Source of the DNA: Bacteroidota bacterium
GTDB taxonomy: Bacteria > Bacteroidota > Bacteroidia > Flavobacteriales > Flavobacteriaceae
Assembly (NCBI GenBank): GCA_023457535.1
Contig: JAEWLN010000139.1
Coordinates: 1-52,950 of the forward strand
Direction of reading: 5' to 3'
Length of the DNA: 52,950 nucleotides
Shown here: positions 1 to 7,392 of the stretch, piece by piece
Layout: every line of letters begins with the position of its first letter
Position numbering within the stretch: the stretch's first letter is position 1
Translations under genes and position numbers: made by a program
Notes under the pieces: generated by a model
Told to the model about the DNA's origin: nothing
What the model saw: the letters and a program-made list of their open reading frames with translations, nothing else
The model's database searches: none

Positions 1-2
1 CT

Positions 3-395
3 TATTTTTCGTCGGTCAATGCCAATTATTCGTACCAGCTTACCGCGATTGGCGCGCCGGCCAATGTGTACATTAAACAAGAAATCGCCGGCAATCAGTT
101 TAAGGTAGCTGGTGGCCATCCGAACCAGAAAATTTCATGGCAGGTCTTTGGCGAGCGGAACGATCCGTACCTGCAGCAAAATCCTGACAAACGCGCGGTA
201 GAGGTCGCCAAAAAAGTGCACGACAAAGGACTTTACCTTCAACCCGAATTGTATCGGCAACCCAAATCCAAAAGTATATTTGCGCGCTACAAATCAAATC
301 CGGACCGCGTGAAAAATGAAACCGAAGTTTCAAAAGAACAAAATCGCCCTTCGCCACAGCCGGTCAAAGCGCAACCGCAGTTCACTAAAGACTAA
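3..395 (+). CDS. C-terminal part of a large secreted protein of unknown function (cut by window edge)
   Basis: The frame is open from the first complete codon, so the true start lies upstream of the window. The visible 130 residues begin inside a beta-rich segment that reads YQLTAIGAPANVYI, then IAGNQFKVAGGHPNQKISWQ, and end in a charged Lys/Gln/Pro-rich tail. The pattern 'YQLT.IG.PA..YI..EI..N.FKIAGG.P...VSWQV.G.R.D' is one I associate with the C-terminal end of long Bacteroidetes surface proteins with tail-fibre-like or collagen-like repeats. That is recognition from memory, not a database hit. Function is unknown. It is convergent with the ompA-like gene, and a hairpin between them probably ends the minus-strand transcript. 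Confidence 0.7.
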   Translation, partial: YFSSVNANYSYQLTAIGAPANVYIKQEIAGNQFKVAGGHPNQKISWQVFGERNDPYLQQNPDKRAVEVAKKVHDKGLYLQPELYRQPKSKSIFARYKSNPDRVKNETEVSKEQNRPSPQPVKAQPQFTKD

Positions 396-412
396 AACCG
401 GGCATTCAGGGC

Positions 413-437
413 AAAAAAAAACCACCCGAAGGTGGCT
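413..437 (-). terminator. Intrinsic terminator of the lipocalin-ompA operon
   Basis: Read on the minus strand, a GCCACC stem and GGTGG partner enclose a TTCG-type loop, followed by a run of T (nine A on the plus strand at 412-421). It lies about 20 bases after the OmpA-like stop codon. Confidence 0.8.
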
Positions 438-454
438 TTGTAAGGTCGCGGGTT

Positions 455-1147
455 TTAATTTCCAGCTTGGTTTTGTGCATCCTGAACCATTTTTTCATTG
501 GCCGTGATCGCAAATTCAACGCGTCGGTTCTGGCTGCGGCCGTCCGGCGTTTCATTTGTTGCGATCGGATCGGCGATTCCCATACCTGTCGTTTGGAAAC
601 GCGCGGTTTTAAGCCCTTTACCGGAAAGGTAATTTTTGACCGATGCAGCGCGTTCGCCTGATAATTTAAGGTTGTATTCCGGCGTTCCGGTGTTGTCCGT
701 ATAGCCGTAAATGACAATATCGGTATCGGGATAATCGTTGAATACCTTGACGAGTTTGTCGAGATTGGCTTTTGCTGTCGGGGTCAGTGTAGATTTGTTT
801 GTATCGAACCGGACCGCATTTTCGCCCAGCGTGAGCTTGATACCCTCGCCTACGCGAACCACATCGGCACCCGGAAGCGCCTGGTCGATTTCACGCGCCT
901 GCTTGTCCATCTTATTTCCGATCACGCCACCGGCCACACCGCCAACGACGCCTCCGAGCACCGCGCCGAGCGCACCGTTTCCGCCCTTGCCGACATTATT
1001 GCCGAGCACGCCACCGATCACCGCACCGCCCACAGCCCCGATGGCCGCGCCGCGCTGCGCCTTATTGGTATTCTTTACTGATTCACAACTCAGGGTGGCG
1101 CCCGATACAATGACGGCCGCCAATGCGAAGATTGCTAATTTTTTCAT
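455..1147 (-). CDS. OmpA-family peptidoglycan-associated lipoprotein with glycine zipper
   Basis: The protein has 230 residues counted from the MKKLAIF start; an in-frame ATG six bases upstream (1153) is the alternative. A lipoprotein signal peptide ends near Cys21 (TLSC). It is followed by a glycine-zipper segment at about residues 33-78 (repeated GGxxGG/GxxxG) and an OmpA C-terminal domain at about 98-216. That domain has the peptidoglycan-binding Asp in GYTDNTG and the Arg in QNRRVEF. The family anchors the outer membrane to the cell wall, and the zipper probably inserts in or packs against a membrane. It sits 11 bases behind the lipocalin-like gene (5 bases if the upstream ATG is used) and is surely cotranscribed with it. 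A terminator follows. Family assignment is firm; the physiological role is inferred. Confidence 0.92.
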   Translation of the reverse strand: MKKLAIFALAAVIVSGATLSCESVKNTNKAQRGAAIGAVGGAVIGGVLGNNVGKGGNGALGAVLGGVVGGVAGGVIGNKMDKQAREIDQALPGADVVRVGEGIKLTLGENAVRFDTNKSTLTPTAKANLDKLVKVFNDYPDTDIVIYGYTDNTGTPEYNLKLSGERAASVKNYLSGKGLKTARFQTTGMGIADPIATNETPDGRSQNRRVEFAITANEKMVQDAQNQAGN

Positions 1148-1158
1148 GATCATTCGGG

Positions 1159-1635
1159 TTAGTTTGTTTTTTGGAATTGGTATACCACATCTGTTTGCTT
1201 GCCGCCTACGTTGATGTTGTCTACGAGCTGGAACGATTCTGTTGTTTGGTTGGCCACGCGAACCACATACCCGTCGCGTACTTTTTTAGCCTTCTCGCCT
1301 GCGTTGAGCACTTTGAGCACAAATTGCCCGTCTTTATTGACGAACCATTTGATCGGCGAGGTAAATTGAGGGCAATCCGCGGCGTTGAGCGTCATGTTGC
1401 CCGTATCGTTGTTGGACACGAATTTCCAGGTACTGCCTTCGAAACATTTGGAATCGGCCAGGCCAAAAGAGGTAACTTTGATGTAATCAGAGCCGGGATA
1501 CGTCACAGAAGTGATCGTCCAATTTCCCTTGATGGCAGTATGGGATTTATTGTCGACCTTCGTATTGGTCGCCGAGGTGGACTTGCATCCGGCAATTGCG
1601 ACTGCCAACGCAAATAATACAAGCATTTTTTTCAT
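1159..1635 (-). CDS. Lipocalin-like family lipoprotein
   Basis: The 158-residue protein opens with a lipoprotein signal (lipobox IAGC, Cys17). The mature part has the features of Bacteroidetes lipocalin-like lipoproteins: GNWTITSVTYPG near the start, a CFEGSTWKF motif, and a closing beta segment TDVVYQFQK. I recognise the pairing of such a lipocalin directly upstream of an OmpA/glycine-zipper gene from other flavobacteria. The ligand is unknown. It is the first gene of a two-gene minus-strand operon, and a clear TATCTTTG promoter box lies just upstream. Confidence 0.82.
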   Translation of the reverse strand: MKKMLVLFALAVAIAGCKSTSATNTKVDNKSHTAIKGNWTITSVTYPGSDYIKVTSFGLADSKCFEGSTWKFVSNNDTGNMTLNAADCPQFTSPIKWFVNKDGQFVLKVLNAGEKAKKVRDGYVVRVANQTTESFQLVDNINVGGKQTDVVYQFQKTN

Positions 1636-1657
1636 GATAGAAAGTTTAGGTTATACG

Positions 1658-1665
1658 CAAAGATA
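1658..1665 (-). promoter_or_regulatory. -7 box (TATCTTTG) for the lipocalin-ompA operon
   Basis: The minus strand reads TATCTTTG here, a perfect match to the Bacteroidota TAnnTTTG consensus, 22 bases before the lipocalin start codon. No convincing -33 TTG is seen. Confidence 0.65.
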
Positions 1666-1797
1666 CATTTGTTAAAATTTTAGCAGTTCCAAAATTTGCT
1701 AAATTACTATTAAAATTAACATACGACATTTTGTCACCTTTTTTGGCTTGGTATCGTATTTGAAACCGGCGACCCCGACAACTTAAAAATTTCAGAT

Positions 1798-3684
1798 ATG
1801 ACAACAGGAAAAATCAATGTTTCGGTAGAAAACATCTTTCCCTTAATCAAAAAATTCTTATACAGCGACCACGAAATCTTTTTGCGTGAGCTGGTTTCCA
1901 ACGCCACAGATGCCACGTTGAAACTCAAACACCTGACATCTATCGGTGAGGCAAAAACCGAATACGGCAGTCCGGTGATCGAGGTAAAAATCGACAAAGA
2001 CGGCAAAAAACTGCACATCATCGATCAGGGGATCGGCATGACGGCAGACGAAGTCGAGAAATACATCAACCAGGTCGCGTTTTCCGGCGCGGAGGAATTT
2101 CTTGACAAATACAAAGATTCGGCTAAAGATACCGGCATCATCGGACATTTTGGCCTCGGATTCTACTCGGCGTTCATGGTGGCCGACAAGGTCGAAATCA
2201 TCACCAAATCTTACAAAGACGAACCCGCGGCGCACTGGACGTGTGACGGAAGTCCTGAATTTACGCTCGAGCCGTCGGACAAAACCACGCGTGGAACTGA
2301 AATTGTGCTGCACATCGCTGAGGATTCCCTCGAATTCCTCGAAGAGTCGCGTATTGGCGCATTGCTGAACAAGTACAACAAATTTATGCCGATCCCAATC
2401 AAGTTCGGCACCAAAAAACAGGCGCTGCCAAAGCCGGACGATGCTCCCGAAGATTACAAAACCGAGTTTGAAGACGTAGACAACATTGTCAACAATCCGA
2501 ACCCGGCCTGGACCAAGCAACCGTCCGAACTGTCCGCTGAGGATTACCAGTCGTTCTACCGCGAATTGTATCCGATGCAGTTCGAAGAGCCGCTGTTCAA
2601 TATTCATCTGAACGTTGATCACCCGTTTAACCTGACCGGAATTTTGTATTTCCCGAGACTTGGATCGGACATGCAGATCCAAAAGGACAAAATCCAATTG
2701 TACCAAAATCAGGTTTTTGTTACCGATAATGTGGAAGGTATCGTTCCGGAATTCCTGACCATGCTCAAAGGCGTGATCGATTCGCCCGATATTCCGCTCA
2801 ATGTGTCGCGTTCGTACCTCCAGGCAGACGGAAACGTCAAGAAAATCTCGAATTACATTACGCGTAAGGTAGCCGATAAACTCAAGTCGTTGTTCACCGA
2901 CAACCGCGAGGACTTTGAGAAAAAATGGAACGACATCAAAATCGTGCTGGAATACGGCGTGTTGTCCGAACCTAAATTTTACGAAAAGGCCGGCACATTC
3001 TTTTTGTACCCGAGCGTCGATGACCAGTATTTTACACTTGACGAGCTCAAAGATAAAATCAAAGACCACCAAACGGACAAAGACGGGAAAATTGTGGTGT
3101 TGTATGCCGGCAACAAAGACGCGCAACACGCTTATATCGACGCGGCCAAAGCCAAAGGATACGAAGTGTTGCTGCTCGATTCGCCGATCGTTTCCCACGT
3201 GATCCAGAAACTCGAGGGCGACAACAGCGATTTGTCGTTTGTGCGCGTCGATTCGGACCATATTGATAATTTGATCAAAAAAGACGAAAATGCGGTTTCG
3301 AAATTGTCTGAAGAGCAACAAACAAGCCTTAAAACCGTGGTAGAGGAAATCGTTCCGAAAACCACGTACACCGTCCAGCTCGAGCCGCTCGATTCGAATG
3401 CCGCGCCGTTTTTGATCACGCAGCCGGAATTTATGCGTCGTATGAAAGAGATGAGCCAAACCGGTGGTGGCGGCATGTTTGGTATGGGCAATTTCCCGGA
3501 AATGTACAACCTGGTGGTCAATACGAATTCTGAGCTGGCCACAAGCATTTTGAATACCGACGACAAAACGCATCAGGAACACCTGGTCAAGCAAGCACTC
3601 GATTTGGCCAGATTGTCGCAAAACCTGCTCAAAGGTGAAGAACTTACGGCCTTTGTCAAGCGCAGTTTTGAGCTGATCAAATAA
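1798..3684 (+). CDS. htpG: Molecular chaperone HtpG (Hsp90 family)
   Basis: This 628-residue cytosolic Hsp90 is full length. The N-terminal GHKL ATPase domain shows the ATP-binding Glu/Asn in RELVSNATDA (about 30-39), DQGIGM (about 76-81) and the lid/Gly box GHFGLGFYSAF (about 116-126), plus TRGTEIVLHI. The middle domain follows, and the C-terminal dimerisation domain ends in FELIK with no eukaryotic MEEVD tail, as expected for a bacterial protein. It assists folding of client proteins, usually under heat or oxidative stress. It stands alone, divergent from the lipocalin operon, with a strong terminator directly after it. No heat-shock operator was recognised upstream. Confidence 0.98.
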   Translation: MTTGKINVSVENIFPLIKKFLYSDHEIFLRELVSNATDATLKLKHLTSIGEAKTEYGSPVIEVKIDKDGKKLHIIDQGIGMTADEVEKYINQVAFSGAEEFLDKYKDSAKDTGIIGHFGLGFYSAFMVADKVEIITKSYKDEPAAHWTCDGSPEFTLEPSDKTTRGTEIVLHIAEDSLEFLEESRIGALLNKYNKFMPIPIKFGTKKQALPKPDDAPEDYKTEFEDVDNIVNNPNPAWTKQPSELSAEDYQSFYRELYPMQFEEPLFNIHLNVDHPFNLTGILYFPRLGSDMQIQKDKIQLYQNQVFVTDNVEGIVPEFLTMLKGVIDSPDIPLNVSRSYLQADGNVKKISNYITRKVADKLKSLFTDNREDFEKKWNDIKIVLEYGVLSEPKFYEKAGTFFLYPSVDDQYFTLDELKDKIKDHQTDKDGKIVVLYAGNKDAQHAYIDAAKAKGYEVLLLDSPIVSHVIQKLEGDNSDLSFVRVDSDHIDNLIKKDENAVSKLSEEQQTSLKTVVEEIVPKTTYTVQLEPLDSNAAPFLITQPEFMRRMKEMSQTGGGGMFGMGNFPEMYNLVVNTNSELATSILNTDDKTHQEHLVKQALDLARLSQNLLKGEELTAFVKRSFELIK

Positions 3685-3704
3685 GTTATTTGTTTTAAAT
3701 AGAG

Positions 3705-3738
3705 AACCTGTCGGGGAAATCCGGCAGGTTTTTTTTTT
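3705..3738 (+). terminator. Intrinsic terminator of htpG
   Basis: AACCTGTCGG and CCGGCAGGTT form a near-perfect stem around a short loop, followed by ten T residues. It starts 20 bases after the htpG stop. Confidence 0.9.
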
Positions 3739-3746
3739 GCGGATTT

Positions 3747-3873
3747 ACAGATTTTCTGCCGCGGAAGAATGGAAAAAAGACTAGCTTCGCGACATGGGAA
3801 GGGGGCATTGGAAGTATATCCCTACTGATAATTTTGTCAGCAGCATTATAGAAAATCTGCCGTTTTTGTTAAA
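3747..3873 (+). repeat. Repeat family A, copy 1 (127 bp, terminal inverted repeats)
   Basis: The element begins ACAGATTTTCTG and ends with the inverted form AGAAAATCTG followed by TTTTTGTTAAA. The core carries TAGCTTCG at offset 35, then GGGAAGGGGGC and a CCCT run. Copies 2 (30105-30230) and 3 (39755-39882, reversed) share length, ends and core order. This copy is the most diverged: its outer ends have lost the final T and first AC. It lies right after the htpG terminator. It may be a non-autonomous mobile element or a structured RNA element. No target-site duplication was found. Confidence 0.8.
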
Positions 3874-3931
3874 TTTTTCCGTCTGCGAATGTTCCCACCT
3901 GATGCTCGCCAACGTTAAAATCCCGCAATTT

Positions 3932-4393
3932 ATGACCTGTTTCCGATACCTCAAAGCGCTTGGCCCGGCCATGATGGGCAGCTTGGCCCAGGCGCAATAT
4001 ATTCCCGCCGATGCAGTCCTGCACAATCGCATCGCGCAGCTCGATAGTATTTTCTTTGACGCTTATAACCGATGTGAAACGCAGTTAGAAGTCTATGCAA
4101 ACTTTTACGCCGATGATCTTGAATTTTACCACGACCGCGGCGGGCTCACGCAGTCCAAAAAAGAGGTTGTCGACGGCACGGCAAAGCATATTTGCGGCAA
4201 AGTCACGCGCCATCTTAAACCAGACAGCCTTGAGGTATACCCGATCAACGGTTGAGGCGCAATTGAAATGGGTGTGCATTATTTCAAGAACAAAGAAGCG
4301 CCCGCGGCCACGCCACGTGAATCCAGATTCATCATCTTTTGGCGCCAGGACAAAGACGCATGGCGCATCAGCAAAGTGGTAAGTTTGCACTGA
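3932..4393 (+). pseudogene. DUF4440/NTF2-like protein interrupted by an in-frame TGA
   Basis: From ATG 3932 the frame gives a likely signal peptide and then IAQLDSIFFDAYNRC, VYANFYADDLEFYHDRGG and SLEVYPING. A TGA at 4253-4255 follows. After the stop the same frame continues with GAIEMGVHYF and ends FWRQDKDAWRISKVVSLH at a TGA at 4391-4393. This is the normal order of an NTF2-like/DUF4440 protein (...LEVYPIxGYGAIExGxHxF...W...WKISRVxSxxH), so the internal TGA is a nonsense mutation or a sequencing error in an otherwise intact gene. The 3' part has no good separate start. Such proteins are small secreted cone-fold domains of unclear substrate. An upstream ATG at 3902 is an alternative start. 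Confidence 0.75.
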
Positions 4394-4492
4394 ACCACGT
4401 GAATTACACCGCGCGCATTCCATCCTGGAACTGGTAGCATATGCTTGAACACACCAGGTTTTTTTAAAAGGGAAGTGCTTCCGTCACGTTGC

Positions 4493-4560
4493 GTGAGCGG
4501 GTGCAGCGGCATCCTTTGCGCGGCATGCAAGCAAAGATAGAGCGTAAGACGCGACCCGCA
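4493..4560 (-). repeat. Repeat family B, copy 1 (hairpin element)
   Basis: The plus strand reads AGCGGCATCC, then a TTTGC...GCAAA stem, then GATAGAGCG. It is shared with 25257-25331 and 32093-32160. The stem here is shorter (5 bp) than in the other copies. It lies about 26 bases after the stop of the minus-strand AraC-type gene, so it would form part of that gene's 3' end. Confidence 0.75.
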
Positions 4561-4586
4561 GGGGCACGCCCAAATGGCTATTCGCC

Positions 4587-5570
4587 TCAGGCAGCCACGA
4601 CGTCCCGGTTGTATTTGTTGCGGTATTCCACCGGCGTGAGGCCCGTTATTTTGCGGAACACGTCGCGGAATGCCTTGGTATCTGTATAACCTACGTCGAA
4701 CATGACCTCTGAGATATTTTTGCCACTGGTCTCGAAACTGCGCTTGGCCGCCTCGATTTTAACGCGCTGCATGTACGCTACGACGGTGTTTCCGGTCGCT
4801 TTTTTGAACCGACGCTCCAACGTGCGACGGCCCACTGCAAATTTGTCTGCCAATTGCTCGACGGTGATCCTGTCGTCAAATTTCTCTTCAATGTACTGCT
4901 GCGCCTTGCGAACGGCGTCGTCCTGGTGGTCTTTCTGGCCCTGAAACATAATGAACGGCGATTGCGAGCAGCGGTCAATGTCGATCATGTACACCTTGGA
5001 CATCACAATGGCAAGCTCGCGCCCGGCGTACCGTTCAATGAGATAAATCAGCAGGTTCAGGAATGAATACGCACCGCCACTGGTGTAAATGCGGTCTTCG
5101 TGCGTCATGATCTTGTCGTCTACAACGTGTACATCGGGAAACATCTGGGCCAATTTGTGTGCCTCGGCCCAGTGCGTGGCGCATTGCCTGCCGGAAAGCA
5201 ATCCTGTAGCGGCAAGCAGGAACGCCCCAATGCACAGGCTCGCAATTTCTGCCCCGCCGCGGTACTGCCGCACAATCCAGGGCAAGAACGCGGCATTGTG
5301 ATCGATGGCTTGCTGCAGATCGCCGTGGATGGCCGGAATAATGATAAGGTCTGTTTGAGGCACCTCGTCGATCGTGCAATCCGGTTGGATCGTAAAACGG
5401 CCGTTGCGCTGAATTATTTGCGGGGAAATTCCCACGAGCTGGATGTCGAATAACCTGGGTTTGCCGGTGCGTGCGGCAAAGGCGTTGACGTCGTTGAGCA
5501 TTTGGTGTGTTCCGTCGATGTTGGGAAGGCTTGCATGACCCAAGGGCACCAATATAGAAATGTGTTTCAT
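4587..5570 (-). CDS. GlxA-type transcriptional regulator (DJ-1/PfpI-like domain plus AraC HTH)
   Basis: The protein has 327 residues. Residues 1-190 form a DJ-1/PfpI-like domain with the elbow cysteine Cys113 in ASLCIGAFLLA. Residues about 215-320 form an AraC/XylS double helix-turn-helix (ITVEQLADKFAVGRRTLERR, then ISEVMFDVGYTDTKAFRDVF and GLTPVEYR). These are DNA-binding activators whose N-terminal domain senses an unknown ligand. The divergent VOC-family gene is the natural first candidate target, because the two promoters lie about 50 bases apart in the shared intergenic region; that is inference. A family B hairpin follows the stop codon. Confidence 0.93.
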   Translation of the reverse strand: MKHISILVPLGHASLPNIDGTHQMLNDVNAFAARTGKPRLFDIQLVGISPQIIQRNGRFTIQPDCTIDEVPQTDLIIIPAIHGDLQQAIDHNAAFLPWIVRQYRGGAEIASLCIGAFLLAATGLLSGRQCATHWAEAHKLAQMFPDVHVVDDKIMTHEDRIYTSGGAYSFLNLLIYLIERYAGRELAIVMSKVYMIDIDRCSQSPFIMFQGQKDHQDDAVRKAQQYIEEKFDDRITVEQLADKFAVGRRTLERRFKKATGNTVVAYMQRVKIEAAKRSFETSGKNISEVMFDVGYTDTKAFRDVFRKITGLTPVEYRNKYNRDVVAA

Positions 5571-5597
5571 GACGATTTGACTATTAGCGGTTTACCA

Positions 5598-5624
5598 CAA
5601 ATGTAGTGAATCAGATTGTCGCAA
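5598..5624 (-). promoter_or_regulatory. Promoter of the GlxA-type regulator (TTG-N16-TACATTTG)
   Basis: On the minus strand a TTG (5624-5622) is followed 16 bases later by TACATTTG (5605-5598), matching the Bacteroidota -33/-7 promoter. The start codon is 27 bases further on. Confidence 0.7.
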
Positions 5625-5676
5625 TCAACCCGTTGTTACGTCGTTTTTGCATACAGGCCGAAGGTTGGTTTGGCGT

Positions 5677-5684
5677 TACCTTTG
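5677..5684 (+). promoter_or_regulatory. -7 box (TACCTTTG) for the VOC-family gene
   Basis: TACCTTTG matches TAnnTTTG and lies 22 bases before the ATG at 5707. It supports that start, since longer readings of the frame would begin upstream of the promoter. Confidence 0.6.
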
Positions 5685-5706
5685 TCAATCAACAACAAAA
5701 AAATGT

Positions 5707-6120
5707 ATGGAAACCAAGGTATTTATCAATTTTGCGGTGGCCGATCTGCAGCGATCGGTTGAATTTTTTACCAAAGTGGGCTACACCTTCAACGAGCATT
5801 TTACCGATGAGACCGCCACATGTATGGTCATCTCCGATCACATCTACGCCATGCTGCTGACCACGGAGCGCTTTAAGGATTTTACGGACAAAGCCGTGAC
5901 CGATGCCAAAAAAAGCATCGAAGTGATGAATTCATTTTCATGCGACAGCAAACAGGCCGTGGACGAGATTTTTGCGCGCGGCATCAGTGCGGGTGGTCGC
6001 GAGTCGGCGCCGACACAAGACCACGGGTTTATGTATGGGCGCGAATTCGAAGATCCGGACGGGCATATCTGGAGTTACTTTTGGATGGACCCCGCCGCAA
6101 TTCCGGCCAATCAAAGCTGA
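5707..6120 (+). CDS. VOC (glyoxalase/bleomycin-resistance-like) family protein
   Basis: A small single-domain protein of 137 residues with the vicinal-oxygen-chelate pattern. It has an opening strand KVFINFAVADLQRSVEFFTK, a TATCMVISDHIYAMLL segment, and a closing FEDPDGHIWSYFWMD that carries the usual metal-ligand Glu/His region. Homologues are annotated as lactoylglutathione-lyase-like or extradiol-dioxygenase-like, but their substrates are mostly unknown. The ATG at 5707 is chosen because the -7 box ends 22 bases upstream and because the domain begins at once. It is divergent from the GlxA-type regulator, which might control it. Confidence 0.9.
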   Translation: METKVFINFAVADLQRSVEFFTKVGYTFNEHFTDETATCMVISDHIYAMLLTTERFKDFTDKAVTDAKKSIEVMNSFSCDSKQAVDEIFARGISAGGRESAPTQDHGFMYGREFEDPDGHIWSYFWMDPAAIPANQS

Positions 6121-6201
6121 AAGTCCAAAAATTGTAAACTTGTCCTAAAATCATGTAAGATTGCGTTGACAGCTTTGGGGAAATTTGGCAAAACAATTCC
6201 A

Positions 6202-6426
6202 ATGAAACCCTACAAAAACAGCAGCGGACAATCCACGGTCAAGGCATTCCAGATTTACAGCGACGGCGTCAAAGTGGCATTCAACGACGGTTCGATTTAT
6301 TTGTACCTGCGCGAAAAGACTGGACGCGAAATTGTCGAAAAAATGAAGGTGCTCGCGCTTGCCGGCGAAGGATTGGCTACATACATCGGGACATTGGGCG
6401 ACGCGGCCGCTGAAAAACTGGCGTGA
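6202..6426 (+). CDS. Small protein, KTSC-like fold suspected
   Basis: From ATG 6202 this encodes 74 residues: MKPYKNSSGQSTVKAFQIYS, then VAFNDGSIYLYLREKTG and a C-terminal helix ending AAAEKLA. The order (short beta strands with FNDGSIYLY, then a helix with an alanine/glycine-rich stretch) resembles the KTSC domain, a small beta-alpha domain of unknown role. The resemblance is weak. An in-frame upstream start (6166) adds twelve residues that do not look conserved. It stands between the VOC and MscS genes on the same strand and may be cotranscribed with either. Confidence 0.7.
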   Translation: MKPYKNSSGQSTVKAFQIYSDGVKVAFNDGSIYLYLREKTGREIVEKMKVLALAGEGLATYIGTLGDAAAEKLA

Positions 6427-6503
6427 AATCGCATAAAATTTGCGCGTTTAATTAAAAGCCGCAGGTTGGTTCAACGCGTAACTTTACCGAAATTCCCTAC
6501 ATT

Positions 6504-7319
6504 ATGGAAGAATTTCTCGCGGACGTAATCCGGTACATCGAAAGTTATTACGAAACAGCGGTAAGGATTGCGCCAAAACTGATACTCGCGCTGGTGGTAT
6601 TTTTGCTGGCATGGTTTATCGCCAGCAAGGTCCAGCAATTTTCGGGAAACCGTTTGCAAAAACGCATGCGCGATCCGCTACTGGCGCATTTTATTGCGCG
6701 TTTGTTCAAAACCGTACTGATCATCATCGGGATTTTGCTCGTGCTGCGCATCATCGGGCTCACAGGCATTGCGCAAACGCTCTTGGCCAGTGCCGGAATC
6801 TCTGCATTTATCATTGGTTTTGCGCTTAAAGATATTGGCGAAAATTTCCTGGCCGGAATTCTTTTGGCGTTCAAGCGGCCGTTCAAAGTAGGCGACATGA
6901 TCGAAACCAACGGCGTCAAAGGAAAAGTCATGGAACTCAACCTGCGCGACACTCAGATCAAAAGCGATGGCAAGGACATTTTTATCCCGAATGCATTGCT
7001 GATCAAAAACACGCTGATCAACTACAACAGCAGTGGCTATTTGTTGCAGGACCTCATTATCGGGCTAGAATACGGGTCAGATTACCGACGCGCGATCGAA
7101 ATCATCACCGAATTGCTCTGCGGCATGGACGATGTAGCCAACGACAAAGGCTCGACCTCTGCGGTAGTGTCGAATCTCAACGCGACGGCCGTGCAGATCC
7201 TGGTGCGGTACTGGGTCAAGTCCGATCTTGAAATTTCAAACGGCCGAACCAAATCCAAAGTGCTCATCGCCATTCTGGAGGCGCTCAAAAAAGAAGGATT
7301 TGTGCTCAAAAAAGAGTAA
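6504..7319 (+). CDS. MscS-family mechanosensitive ion channel
   Basis: The protein has 271 residues. Three N-terminal membrane helices (about 20-40, 62-82, 88-110) are followed by the pore-lining TM3 and the beta domain. The segment SAFIIGFALKDIGENFLAGI, the motif FKRPFKVGDMIE and the strand IFIPNALLIKNTLINY are diagnostic. The C-terminal alpha/beta vestibule domain is present and ends in LKKEGFVLKKE. These channels sit in the inner membrane and release solutes on hypo-osmotic shock. The size matches the small E. coli MscS (286 residues) rather than the large MscK type. It is convergent with the histidine kinase. Confidence 0.94.
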   Translation: MEEFLADVIRYIESYYETAVRIAPKLILALVVFLLAWFIASKVQQFSGNRLQKRMRDPLLAHFIARLFKTVLIIIGILLVLRIIGLTGIAQTLLASAGISAFIIGFALKDIGENFLAGILLAFKRPFKVGDMIETNGVKGKVMELNLRDTQIKSDGKDIFIPNALLIKNTLINYNSSGYLLQDLIIGLEYGSDYRRAIEIITELLCGMDDVANDKGSTSAVVSNLNATAVQILVRYWVKSDLEISNGRTKSKVLIAILEALKKEGFVLKKE

Positions 7320-7392
7320 AGTCTTCAGCACCGCTTTGCCGTTGCGGCTTTAGATGAACCAGCTTTTGGATTTGGTTACACGGACGGTTCGA

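Noticed and set aside
1858..3621. 587-codon open frame on the strand opposite htpG
   Set aside because: It is the mirror of a highly conserved gene in codon register; G/C-ending codons on the sense strand remove stops from the complement. The product is rich in Phe, Val, His and Arg with no domain.
4253..4255. TGA as a selenocysteine codon
   Set aside because: No SECIS-like hairpin was seen, the family has no conserved Cys/Sec there, and no selenium genes are visible; nonsense mutation or base error is simpler.
7331..7347. CCGC/GCGG hairpin between the MscS and kinase genes as a shared terminator
   Set aside because: Only four base pairs and no real T run; too weak to list.
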